Source: Allacma fusca (Eukaryota; Arthropoda; Collembola; Symphypleona; Sminthuridae). Taken from it: a stretch of DNA of 64,000 bases. The position numbers were made by a program, and so were the translations under genes. This document shows positions 22,226 through 33,140 of this stretch, one piece after another. The stretch covers positions 37,001,067 through 37,065,066 of the forward strand of contig OX359245.1 of NCBI GenBank assembly GCA_947179485.1, given 5' to 3'. Every line of letters starts with the position of its first letter. The stretch's first letter is position 1. The notes under the pieces were generated by a model. It was not told the origin of the DNA, made no database searches, and saw only the letters and a program-made list of their open reading frames with translations.

Positions 22226-22472
22226 CTCAAAATAGCGAACCATGAAAATAACTATTGAACTCTGTGGGACCACGGCTACATTTCATTCTGTATTATCACT
22301 GTTTACAACTTGTGTATCTATACCATAGGCATTATCCGGTATTATTAGTTTTATATTTACACAAATCGGAAGTGTCCAACATCAAGCACACCATAATGCT
22401 GCTGTGTTTAGTTTAAAAAAGCTCCCGACATTTGAACAGTAGTAAGATCTTAAATCAGTGAATTCTTTTAAA

Positions 22473-24608
22473 ATGGTCAGCAACGCCGTTATTGTCATTT
22501 TAGTAGACATATCCTTTGTTTTTCTTTCCTATGGTAAATTAATTCCTGTAGTTTTCAAAGATTTAGTCACATGGCAAACAGCTTTTCACGACTGCTTGAC
22601 AATTATTTTTATTCAGGGGTTACAAATTGAAAATTTTCATGAAACTGTATATCCGATAATTCAATACAACCAGTGGTGGTATAACTACAGGACACTGCCC
22701 AGATATGAAGGCTATCGTGTGCTCAGTTATGTTGCTAAAAGTATCAAGCCTATGCGTTGCATGGCATCTTTTACAATGTTTAGCAAAAACATTCTTGCAG
22801 AAGAAACTACACGGTCCACAATATTTGCAAGAAGCCTGGAGTTTATGTCGGGAAACCCTAAAAATTATTTTATCACAACAGCTTTATTCTGTTCTCAATT
22901 ACATACTTGTGTAAACCTAGCAATGCAGTACTATATTCAACTCAATCAAAAAAGGGTCATCAACATGGACGGATTTAACGTGATGGCGGTAAAAATTGAA
23001 CAAATCAGTAGTAGAAACTTATTCTCAGTAGAAACATACGAATGGTTCACAGTTTGCTATAATTGCTTCAACACTGATTGGAAGAAATTGATTTTGAACT
23101 TCAAATTGCATGGATCAAATCCGCGTGAAATCCGACGCAATTTACAAAATCAGGTTAGATTGCAATTACGCCACCGAATGTATGATTTTCTGAGTACAAT
23201 CGAAATATTTCATGGTACGACAATCAAGGACCCGATATTTCGTGAAAAATCAGAGATTAAGGACTCAGAATTCATAATTGCTATGATAACACACGAAAAA
23301 TTTTCCAATGCATCGTTCCCAAATTCTATTGTTTTGAAAAAACTCAAAAACATTTGTCCTGCATGTGCTGAGCCTGTGATATTATTTGAGATGCGATACA
23401 CTCGACATAAGCATTTTTTACCTATTCGAAGCGACAGCCTTGTTTTTGTTTCGTGTTATGGTGTAAAATCTTCTCTCACTTACACAATCTACATTCAACC
23501 TTTTCAATTGGGTTTATGGTGCTGTATCATTAGTTTTTCTATACTGGCTTCTATAACAATGTTTTCATTCCAATTGTCTCAAATATACACCGCTTTTTTC
23601 TTGCCCTTCAGAACTCTTTTGGAGAATGTGGATTTAGATGAATTGGGAATACATAAATTGAAGAAGGTATCCATTGTAATGACCGGTTGGTTATTCGCAT
23701 CTGTTGTTTTAAGTAATGCGTACAAAGGAATTCTGACGTCCGACCTCACAGCTTACAAGCCCGTTAAGGGACTGGAGACTTTTGCAGACCTCGGTGATGC
23801 GGATCTTATTATACAGCCCCTCCAAGAGTGTTATAAACGTTTGAACAGAAAAAGCAAGGCTCCCGAAACCTTTGTCCAATATTTTAGGAGATTGAGGGGT
23901 GTCCTAGTGAGTGAAAATGCAAGTATTGTGAGATTGTTATCCACTCCGAATGACACCGAACGACCTGGTACAATTCGAGGAGGTCTTACATCGAACGCGT
24001 GGCATTTATCATATTGTTCGAATGTTGCACTTGTTTTTTATTTACATATTTGGCTTGAAATGGAAGACACGCACCTAAATGTATTTCATGATGTAACTTT
24101 TGGAAAGTCCAATGCTAGTGAATCCTACACTAAGAAAGCACTGTCAGTGTCCCAAAAATTGGTATACCCTGTAAAGGAAAACACAACTGAAAAAATTGTT
24201 CTGTCCTGCGACAGAATTGCATATTTAGACTTTCAGAGCAAAATTAAGAACTTCAAAATTCCAATTGCAATGAGAAATTATCTGGTGAAACATCCACTCG
24301 TCCTTGGTAAAGAGAAGATATTTGTATCTGATATTGGTGTAAGCATTGTTCATGACTGTGGTCTTCTCGAGTTTCTCAGAATCGTGTACGAAAGTGGGAT
24401 ATTTCGCTGGGTCCAGGACAGAATAAATGCGTTGCATGAATCCCGATTGGAATGGAAATACTGGCTCAGCGTTCCAAGAGGAGCTCAGCAGTTACGATTC
24501 TCGTCAAATTTTAGCCAAACTTTGTTCTCAATTTACAATTTTCTCAGTTGGATTTGCCTGGGAATCTTTGTAACGGAACTGTTCGTTTCTCGGATTTATT
24601 TAATTTAG
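22473..24608 (+). CDS. Divergent ionotropic receptor, family A
   Basis: An intronless 711-residue IR paralogue. The ATG at 22473 (AAAATGGTCAGCAACGCC) is chosen because it aligns with the starts of the paralogues; the frame is open upstream only by a GTG at 22458. The signal peptide is VIVILVDISFVFLSYG. M1 is at about 343-365 (FQLGLWCCIISFSILASI), the pore loop FFLPFRTLLENVDL, M3 TGWLFASVVLSNAYKGILTS, then AYKPVKGLETFADLGDAD, with M4 at the C-terminus (FLSWICLGIFVTELFV). Four CxxC/CxC-type cysteine sites of the ectodomain are kept. It is the family A copy most similar to the left-hand pseudogene. The ligand is unknown. Confidence 0.85.
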   Translation: MVSNAVIVILVDISFVFLSYGKLIPVVFKDLVTWQTAFHDCLTIIFIQGLQIENFHETVYPIIQYNQWWYNYRTLPRYEGYRVLSYVAKSIKPMRCMASFTMFSKNILAEETTRSTIFARSLEFMSGNPKNYFITTALFCSQLHTCVNLAMQYYIQLNQKRVINMDGFNVMAVKIEQISSRNLFSVETYEWFTVCYNCFNTDWKKLILNFKLHGSNPREIRRNLQNQVRLQLRHRMYDFLSTIEIFHGTTIKDPIFREKSEIKDSEFIIAMITHEKFSNASFPNSIVLKKLKNICPACAEPVILFEMRYTRHKHFLPIRSDSLVFVSCYGVKSSLTYTIYIQPFQLGLWCCIISFSILASITMFSFQLSQIYTAFFLPFRTLLENVDLDELGIHKLKKVSIVMTGWLFASVVLSNAYKGILTSDLTAYKPVKGLETFADLGDADLIIQPLQECYKRLNRKSKAPETFVQYFRRLRGVLVSENASIVRLLSTPNDTERPGTIRGGLTSNAWHLSYCSNVALVFYLHIWLEMEDTHLNVFHDVTFGKSNASESYTKKALSVSQKLVYPVKENTTEKIVLSCDRIAYLDFQSKIKNFKIPIAMRNYLVKHPLVLGKEKIFVSDIGVSIVHDCGLLEFLRIVYESGIFRWVQDRINALHESRLEWKYWLSVPRGAQQLRFSSNFSQTLFSIYNFLSWICLGIFVTELFVSRIYLI

Positions 24609-26860
24609 ACTCAAAGTGGAATGTTGATGACGTGTCTTTATGTTACATAGAAGTTACAATATATATATAACCTGTAAATCAATACAGGGTTGCACAAAGA
24701 AAAAGAGCTGGGTTTTTTGCCTGATAAAATGAAGACGGCGAAAACGCAGAAGTTACCCTGAAAATGCCAGGAATTTTGGGCAGGAACATGCTATTATTTA
24801 TTTAGAGTGCATAAGTGCGTTTTTTATGACATTAATAAACCCATGCTTTTTAAAAAATTGCATTTTCATTGTTTTTTCAAGTTGCAACATTAGTTGTCAG
24901 AGTTGTTTCATGTGAGTTAGTTTATATTGTTTAAACGTTAAATTCCCTTCTGAAACACGTTGAGGTTTCAAAAATTAATCACACGGGTCGAAGTTGAATA
25001 ACAGTGTTAGGGGTCTGAGCTGAGGGGAAATAACGTACTATGAATTCAATTAAGTATACTTTTGGTTCCTCAAATGTCGAAGAGATTTTATTTAACTTTT
25101 GACAAATACAAAAATGGAACTTAATATTATCTTTGTTTGATTTTCTAGAATATAAGTTAACGCTGAGATTTAATTCTGATTATAAATATTAGTTCAATGA
25201 AGACCTTGTCTAAATCTAAATACAAAGTTTAATTCCTTTTACCAGTTTTCAAAGGGTTATCCAAAAGGCTTCCCAAAATTCCTATCCAAATTCTAAATGT
25301 TTTCTCGAAATTTCTCAATACCATACACCAGCCTGAATAGCTGTGGTAAAATCCTTCCTCTTCTGAGAGTAAAAGCTATCTTCCATAAAAACTACTCGAT
25401 ACTGAGAGCAAGAGTATTTTTGACAAAAAGGGAGAGTTTCCTACGAAGTAAAAATACGCGGAGAAGGAGAGCCCAAGAGGCCAGTCCCTACGGATCGGCG
25501 TGTTAGAGATCTACTGTGAATCTGTAAGCTTTTTCTGGGGTATTTATACCCGGCCGCGACCGCACTCTCAAAATCCCGAAGTTAATTGGATAGTTTTTAT
25601 GATCTGACCATCTGGCCGAATCCAATTTCCAACCCCGCCAGCCTGGCGCTGGTTTGAGATTGCTTTACATTTAAACACATGACAATACATACATAGGCCA
25701 TCTTAGCCTCAATTACTTTTCTAATCTTAGGTCTTATCATAGCTTACTTTTATTACGATCGTAAAGACCGAGCCAATTATCTGAGACAGATCCAATTATT
25801 TGGAAGGAGTTTTATAACCCTCGTAAAATAATCTCATTAAGTCAGGAAGGAAATTACTTTGTCTCCCCTATTCACATAATAACTTACTTCTAACCCTATG
25901 GTTATAAGACCGTAACTATGGTTACACTTATGTACTAACATGCCTTAAAATCAATACTTGTTCTCCCTGGGAAAACGTCTTACACTCTAAAAGACAATAG
26001 TCTCAAGCTTATTACGCACTAATACATTATATACCTATACATCTTACGCGTGGAGAGATTTCCCTCCTCTTCCCATCCGCTCGGGCTGGGAGGAGTAAAA
26101 GGGTAATTTCTACACACACACAGAAGGACTTTTCCAACTCTGAATATTTTTATTAAAGCCAACGGTCCAGCAATCTATGATGGCTTAAACGCATGCTACT
26201 CACATTTACACATTCCTAATTTCCTTCTTACTTCCTATTTTGACTCTGGATTCTTATTTGAGTACGACGTACTGCTTTTAATAGTTTTGTGTGGAAAATA
26301 ATTAATATACTACTAATCATTGCATGAGCACAACATAGACCTTGTTAAAAGACAGACGCTCATGACTTCGCTCCGTCAAAATTTGTTTGTCAATTCAACA
26401 AACTTTAATTTAAATACAGCATGTATTATCCAAGTTGCTAAAATAGATGTATTACAACTATTTATTGCCTTAGTCGCTATTGGAGTTCCATACTGTCACC
26501 ATTCATGTTCATTAAAAGTTTTAAAACTTGAAATACCAGTCAGATACGGTTATTTAATTAATTCCGATAATATACTATTTACTAATTCGGAACTTGCTGG
26601 ATATCTTGCAGTTGTCTCACCTGGATGGAAAAGGCCTAGGTGTAGTGTTCAGGTCTTAATTCTCAAGACGACATTGTAATTGACATTACCAATGCTTAGG
26701 TGATTTTAGGAAAGATCTTCATAACTAAATATTACTCCCAACCTCCGGATTAAAACCTAAATATTAAAACTCAATATACCTAACGAAATTTGGTTGACTA
26801 TTTAAATTATGCTTCACTATGGAAAACATATTTTTGCTCGCCTGCTAGAGCTATTGCAAA
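24609..26860. other. Gene-free stretch with a possible LTR
   Basis: The 24830-24930 part shares wording with 40-120 and 560-620 (GACATTAATAAACCCATGC and nearby), so the outer 3' flank is shared with the left edge of the window. The more GC-rich 25290-26130 part is listed separately. The 119-codon frame at 26320 has no recognisable motif. Confidence 0.4.
25290..26130 (-). repeat. Possible solo LTR (minus strand)
   Basis: Read on the minus strand, a strong core promoter is visible: GGCCGGGTATAAATACCCC at about 25540-25558, followed by AGAAAAAGCTTACAGATTC. A GC-rich presumed upstream part runs to about 26130 and a presumed downstream part to about 25290. The composition differs from the flanks. 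TG...CA ends and a short target duplication could not be fixed, and no retroviral-type coding region lies next to it. A cellular promoter cannot be excluded. Confidence 0.3.
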
Positions 26861-27721
26861 TAGGGCTACTCACAACTGAAGTTATCACGTTATTTGAGCT
26901 TGAAGTTGTACTTGAAATATAATTGTCAACTCAATTTGGGCCTCATAGTTGTATTTGACCAATTACAAATCAATTTTTAATTGACGTTCAATTTCCGGAA
27001 ACCAACTTATACCCTTATTTATACAAATTGAAGTTGAATTGAAATTGACTTCGAACTGATTTAAATTGAGTTGAGCAATTTAACGCGCGATTAAATACTT
27101 ATATTTAATGATGATTTTTGCATGCAAAAATGGTTTTCAAATTTCAGGAAAAAATAAATACAAACACAAAAACAAATAATCTCTGTTGCTGTACACATAC
27201 TTGTTTTTTAGCGGATGTCGTTTTTGTTTTTCGGTGACAGCTTGAACGATCTTCTGAGTCTCCACTAACAACCAAATCAACGACTTTCTCCCTTTCCTCG
27301 CTCATAACGAATAGCGTGGATTAAACTGTGAATTATGTTAACGTAATATACATTGTGTATGAACTAGATTTCAGGAACTTTATGTTGTTAGCAGCTTGGC
27401 GCAGTATGCTTTGTCCAATAAAACTACCATTGCCGCAATTCTCTACACAGCTTTCTCCAACGCGCATGTTTAATTAATAATTGATCAACTGCAACTGTCA
27501 ATTATTTTTACTTCAGCAACTTGAAGCTCAATTGACTATGCTTCATATGAGAACTTTATTTGTTAGTTAAATTGAATTTGAACTTTAATGTTCAACTAAT
27601 ATTTTTTTCAAATTGAAGTTTAATTTACAATTTAATATTTTTTATCAAATTTAAGTTGACTTGAAGTTATAATTGAAATATTGGAAGTTGCAAGTACTAC
27701 TTGAAGTTGTAAGAAGTTCTA
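26861..27721. mobile_element. hAT-like element with TTGAAGTT motif arrays
   Basis: The ends are imperfect inverted copies of TAGRRCTWCTYACAACT. Both flanks inside are made of degenerate TTGAAGTTGTA / AATTGAAGTT words in both orientations. The flanking 8-mers ATTGCAAA and ATGGGGAC agree poorly, so a target duplication is not supported. No coding region. It is grouped with the other motif-array elements by its architecture. Confidence 0.5.
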
Positions 27722-29135
27722 ATGGGGACTGAAATTCAGAAACTTATTACCCTGAATAAATTCATGAAGAGTCCCAGAACAACCGAAAGCAAAAAAAGGG
27801 TTCAAAATGTGTTTCCAGCAAGATTATTCCCAGACAAATATATAAGGTTCCTTGTTCAGGCAAGGTTTTAAAAATATAGAAGCGTTACCTCGTGTTTATG
27901 GCGACTCTTCAAAAAGATCAGTTGTTAGTAACATGCGACAGAAAGCATAACACGTGCACTAATCGCGAATGAAAATCGAAAAAGCCACTTTTAAGTGCTA
28001 AAGGTAACATTTTATTTAATTGAACTGATCAACCTGAGCGTAGACATGTAGCGTACTGACAAAACAATTTTGTTAAGGTTACATCATAAACCCAACAATC
28101 AGATGGCATGTTAACATTAATTATCCATGTGAGTTATATTATTAAATTGGCAAAAATATGAACTATGTATAGAATATTTTGTTGATAAAAAAATCTAACA
28201 AAACAAGAAATAATTGGACTGTTCATTCGTGCCCATTGTACAACTACATGGTTATTAGAGCAACGATTGAACAGCTCACAACCATGTATGCATATATGTA
28301 TTTAAAAGCTGAAATTACTATTTATTGCAAGTATTTTATTTTAAAGTTTAGCGTAATTACTATACTGTTATTAGAAAATTTGTGTAGAGTACAAGTGAAA
28401 TAAAACGTTGTTTTCTCTACAGAATCTAGCTAGCTCCTAATTCCACTTTATTTAAGTCCGTATTTATGTTGTCCAACCAGTGTATTAACCCCAGCATAAA
28501 AGTTTCAAGTTGGTGGGAAAGATTAAAAGTTGAGAAATGTAATTTTCTATTAGCAGAGAAAACGGAACTTGTCAGCTCTAAAAAATTTGCGTGCCTCACC
28601 ACGAGAATTTACTTGCGTGCTATCTGGTTTTCCAACCAGAAGCTTTGTAAGTAGTTTCACATTCTGTGAAGCGATTTAATATATTCTCCGTCTTCCACAT
28701 TGGATCAGCGTGTGCTGCTGATCCTGACATAAACTGTCATTGAATAAAGTGCTTAATTATCAGTAACACAAAATAATGTATTATTACTGGCTGTCACACT
28801 TAGTAGTTTCATAAGTCAGGCATTAGAGAGATTAAACAATTTGGCTGGAACCAGTGCCCACGAAAAATAATGCACAATAAATCTGTTTTTTATGGAGCAA
28901 ACCACTCCCCTTAATGCCACCATAAAATTTAATTTCAAAATTTCAAAACAGGAGACAGTAAGCGCCAATTGTTCTTTCTCTCAAAATGTGTGTTTTTGAC
29001 GTTTTAGATTTACGTGTAATATAAAATAATATACACTTGTTTGATTAATTCCATTTTTATTTATCAAATCTATAATTATTTTAAATAAGTTGAACACATT
29101 CCTGAAACGTTTAATTAAAAACAAAAAATCAGACT
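27722..29135. other. Gene-free stretch
   Basis: AT-rich sequence with only short frames at 28179 and 28466 that lack motifs. No repeats or RNA genes are recognised. Confidence 0.4.
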
Positions 29136-29320
29136 TTATAATTTATTTGCTTTCGAGGCCGTTATACCATAGTTAAGATTATAATCGGAGCGGTGACTTT
29201 CCGGTGAATAAGAATTTGGTACGCACGTACTACTAAAATCATCTTGGGTTTTAGTTGAACTATAGAAAGTATTTATGGAACTCCTCCCACTATTTGCTTC
29301 GGATTCTAAAATTGAATAAC

Positions 29321-29710
29321 CAGGGGTCGGATTTATGTGGGAAGACGGAAAGGTACTTCCCAGGGAGAAATTTGTTTCAGCAGGGATTTTCAAAATTGTA
29401 GAGGTGTTTTATGGGAAACCGTTTTTGTCAGCAGGGATTTTTGAAATTGTTGAGGTGTTTTACTCAAAAAATATTTGTCAGCAGGGATTTTTGAAATTTT
29501 TGAGGTGATTTACGAAAATAATTTTTTGTCAGCAGGGATTTTGAAATTTGTTGACCTTTTTTTCAGCAGGGATTTTTGAATCTGTTGGGGTGTATTACGG
29601 AAATTATTTTGTCAACAGGGAGTTTTAAACTTGCTTCAAACAGGGATATCATAACCAGCAGGGAAAATCAAAAAAATCTTCCAGGAAGATTTACAAAAAT
29701 CCGACCCCTG
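29321..29710. mobile_element. hAT-like CAGGGG MITE, copy 2 (CAGGGA motif array)
   Basis: The 390-bp unit has inverted ends CAGGGGTCGGATTT. The flanks are TGAATAAC (29313-29320) and TGAAAAAC (29711-29718), seven of eight bases equal. The interior is a run of roughly 55-60-bp units of the type GTCAGCAGGGATTTTTGAAA ... GAGGTGTTTTA. The left part matches the inverted right part of copy 1 at 15551-15861, so the two are in opposite orientation. Confidence 0.75.
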
Positions 29711-29783
29711 TGAAAAACTACTCTTTACTTTTTACGCACTTTTTAATCGCTTAATTGTTTGTAACAGAACATGTTACCTATAC

Positions 29784-29918
29784 TGACTTTTCATAATGGT
29801 CAACTTCTTCCAAGTCAATGTCAGGTGTGTTGTTACTTTGAAAACGCTCAGGTACTTTGAAATTTCTCCTAGGACTGTACCTTGTTTTTATGATAGTAGC
29901 ACTTATATCGTCAAAATC
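29784..29918 (-). CDS. Possible internal or terminal exon of an unknown minus-strand gene
   Basis: A 135-base, 45-codon open stretch on the minus strand follows a CCTAG acceptor and reads DFDDISATIIKTRYSPRR then FKVPERFQSNNTPDID and LEEVDHYEKS. It ends either at a GTATAG donor-like site or two codons later at TAG. The protein-like composition suggests real coding. A further frame at about 29305-29136 and one at about 30410-30190 could be other exons, but the reading phase of the joins does not work. No family is recognised. Confidence 0.25.
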
Positions 29919-29924
29919 CTAGGA

Positions 29925-31210
29925 ATGAAACAATAATGGGCATAGTTATCCAAAAATGAGCTACAAAATACAAAACAATAAATGTAATGTTACTAATTAA
30001 AATATGACTCCACTAGAAAGTCTTATTGTTAGCTAACTACCACGTTTATATCTTTATTGTTATGACATTATGAAAATGACTGCAGCTATTAATATTAAGT
30101 CAAACAATTACATTAGTTTCAGAAATAATGAATTATTATATTATTGCAAAAGATTCACCAAAGTTGAATACGATGATTACTAACTACTACTATCTACTGC
30201 TATCTATTCGGTTGAATAAATTAAGGGAGGTCATTGCAGGTTTCTCTCTTGACATAGGTTGACTCATCTTTGATTGTGCAACGCAAATGAACTGCCCTAC
30301 ACTATTGCTACTAATTTTGGTGTTTTTACAATATAGTTCTTTCTCTATATAAATAACGTACGGTTCTCCCACCATTTGTCGATTCCTTTTTAAAGAAGAT
30401 CGCCAGGACAAGTCTTGGAATACGGTCGTCTTCGTAACCCACGTGCTGCTTCAGAAGTTCCCACACAAACAAGAAATTTAATAGAAAATTCCACAAAGAT
30501 GCATCTATTGCTCATACAGTCAGCGCAGTCGATTTCGGAGCTACATATTCTACCCCACCTGTAATTTAGTAAACTATATTTTACTTATTTTTCCCCAATG
30601 TAAAATATGATTATTTTTTATAAAACCAAGTTAAACAATTCTTGCCTATCTTCAAATGCCGGGAAACTAATGAAATTGTTAGCACTAATATGAATAATCT
30701 TTGAGCGAAAACGATAAATCAACTTCCACTTCGTTCAGGATTTCATTTTCTTGACTTTCTTTGTTATTTTATTATTTTTAAATAATGTAGAGATGTAAGA
30801 TTTGTTTTTTTAAGCCATTTCAGCTGCTAAGATGTCAGGAAAATCCAAGTGGAAACCACATTCTAATTGACAATAAAGAAAAAGGAAATAATATTCTACA
30901 TCTACATTTTAAATTAAAGCCTTGCAATAAGCACACCAGAAATCATCACAGAAGTATACCCTTCAAAATCCGTTCAAGCAGTCGTTTTTCCCCAGATGTC
31001 CTTTACAAACATGTCCTATGTGGATGAAAGGCAAATTAGTATAATTGCAACAAATGTTACTACTGAGAATAAGTGGGATTTTTGGCAACTGACCACTGTT
31101 TACCGCCATCACGCTAAATATAAGAAATAGAACTGGGAATTGGTTGTAGTGAATTACCGCTGTTTTACTGTTAGTTTACAATTTAATTATTCAGAAAATA
31201 AGTAATTAAT
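29925..31210. other. Gene-free stretch leading to the next IR unit
   Basis: Only the weak minus-strand frame at 30411-30190 (starting with TTG) is seen. The piece at about 31140-31210 (TGTTTTACTGTTAGTTTAC, AGAAAATAAGTAATTAATTA) matches the sequence before the upstream block of other family A copies (3060-3137 and 21660-21735). Confidence 0.4.
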
Positions 31211-31215
31211 TAATC

Positions 31216-31275
31216 AGGCTGGTAACGTTTTGCAAATCTTTTCCGGGATTATTAGCTTGACCTTCAAACTACAGT
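31216..31275 (+). promoter_or_regulatory. Conserved family A upstream block (shortened)
   Basis: CAGGCTGGTAACG, TTTTCCGGGATTATTAGC and GACCTTCAAACTACAG are kept; the second half of the block (AGTGCAACAACC to AATAGTGAATTCC) is not recognisable. It lies about 280 bp before the ATG at 31494. The last 80 bases before the ATG, with GTGTAGCTTGAAAAA and CCTTAAATCAG, match the leaders of the genes at 10827 and 22473. Confidence 0.55.
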
Positions 31276-31493
31276 GAATTTCGTATATAGTCGTTCCAAC
31301 GGGATGGCAAAATACCTGCCAATTTAAGGGGATGCCACAATATATTACTACTGTATAATGTAAATGCAATCCTAAATTTCCACAAATTTGCACAATCCAA
31401 TATCAAACACATCATAATTAAAATGCGTGTAGCTTGAAAAACCTCCCGATATTTGAACAGAAGTAAAACCTTAAATCAGCAAATTCTATAAAA

Positions 31494-32773
31494 ATGCTCA
31501 ACAACGCCTTAAGTGCCATTCTGCTGGTCATCTCCTACGTCTTTCTTTCTTATGGTAAATTGGCTCCGGTAGTTTTCAAAGATTTGGTCAAATGGCAAAC
31601 TGCATTTCACGACTGTTTGACAATTTTTTACATTCCGGGAGTACAAATTGAAAATTGGCATGCGACTTTATATCCAATAATCCAATACAACCTGTGGCAC
31701 AATAATATGGGGCATCCGCGCAGAAAAGGAAGATTTCGTGTGCTAAGTTATTTGTCTCTAAGGACCAAGCCTAGGCGATGTATGGCAACTTTTATAATGT
31801 TAAGCAAAAACACCCTTGACAAAGAAGCTTGGCGGTCAACACAATTTACAAGAAGCCTGGAGTTCCTGTCGGGTCGCACCAATGATTATTTTGTCACAAC
31901 AGCTTTATTCTGTTCTGGATTATATTCTTGTGCAAATCTAGCAAAACAGTACTATATTCACGCTAGCCAACAAAAGGAGAACAACATGCAAGGATTTACC
32001 GTGATGACGGTAAACATCATACCAATCATTGGGCGAGAATCCAACTCATTCGAAATAGCAACATATGAATGGTTCACAGTTTGTTACATATGCTTCAACA
32101 CTGATTGGAAGATTGTGCTTTTGAACTTCAAATTATATGAAAATGACGCAACTGAACTCCGAAGCAAGTTACGTAGTCAGATAAAACTGCTTTCACGGCA
32201 CAGGATGTACGAATTTCACAATGAAATAGAAATCTCTGATGGTACCACAATCAAAGACCCATTTTCGTGAAAAATCCGGGATTAGCAGATCAGAATTCAT
32301 AATTGCTATGATAACACATGAAAAATTTTCAAACGCATCCTTCCCAAATTCTAACGTTTTGACAAAATTTAATAACATTTGCTCTCCATGTCCTGAACCT
32401 GCGATCATTTTTGATTTAGCTACTCGATCTACAACTTTTTTACCTATTCGAAGCGATAGCCTTGTTTTTATTTCCTGCTATGGTTTAAAATCTTCTCTGA
32501 CTTACAAAATCTACATTCAACCTTTTCAAATGAGTTTATGGGGAACCATCTTTAGTTTATCCGTGCTGACTTCCGTAGCAATGAGTACATTTAAATTGTC
32601 TCACTTATACACAGCGCTTTCCTTACCTTTCAGAACTCTTTTGGAGAACGTGAATTTAGGTGAAGTTGCCATACTTAAATTGAAAAGGGTGTCAATAATT
32701 ATGACCGGGTGGTTATGCGCATCTGTGGTCTTAAGCAATGCTTACAAAGGAATTCTGACATCCGACCTCACAG
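31494..32773 (+). pseudogene. Family A IR, 5' half (frameshifted, split by a transposon)
   Basis: The frame opens with MLNNALSAILLVISYVFLSY, a good signal peptide, and follows the paralogues closely. At about 32262 two bases are missing (GACCCATTTTCGT where the others read GACCCAATATTTCGT), which shifts the frame. In the new frame the gene continues through M1 (FQMSLWGTIFSLSVLTSV), the pore loop and M3 (SNAYKGILTSDLT). It then ends abruptly at 32773, where a CACTA-like element starts. The other half is at 40064-40907. The gene is dead as it stands. Confidence 0.85.
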
Positions 32774-33140
32774 CCCGCTTTATAAAAACGAACACAATTG
32801 TGCACAAAAATATGTGCGACAAATTGGGACAATTTTGTGCACACCACTTTGTTAGTAAATACTTGTGCAGAAAATCTCGTGCACAAATTTGGCCCAATTT
32901 TGTGCACGGAACTTTGTGAGAAACCATTTGTGCAGATATTTTCGTTCACAAATTTGGTTTAATTTTGTGCATAACTCATCGTAATCATAGCTGTGCACAA
33001 AGCAATGTGCACAAAAATTCTGGTGAATAAACGTTATGACAAGAACAAAAGTTTAGGGTTACAGATTTTTCGGAAGAATTTATTCATACCACAGTAAAGA
33101 ATTTATTACATGAATCCAATAATAAAAATTAATTCATACA

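Noticed and set aside
22458-22472. Five extra residues at the start of the 22473 receptor
   Set aside because: The codon at 22458 is GTG. The paralogues start at the position equivalent to the ATG at 22473.
25297-25506. 69-codon frame on the plus strand
   Set aside because: It lies antisense to the putative LTR leader region and has no motif or splice support.
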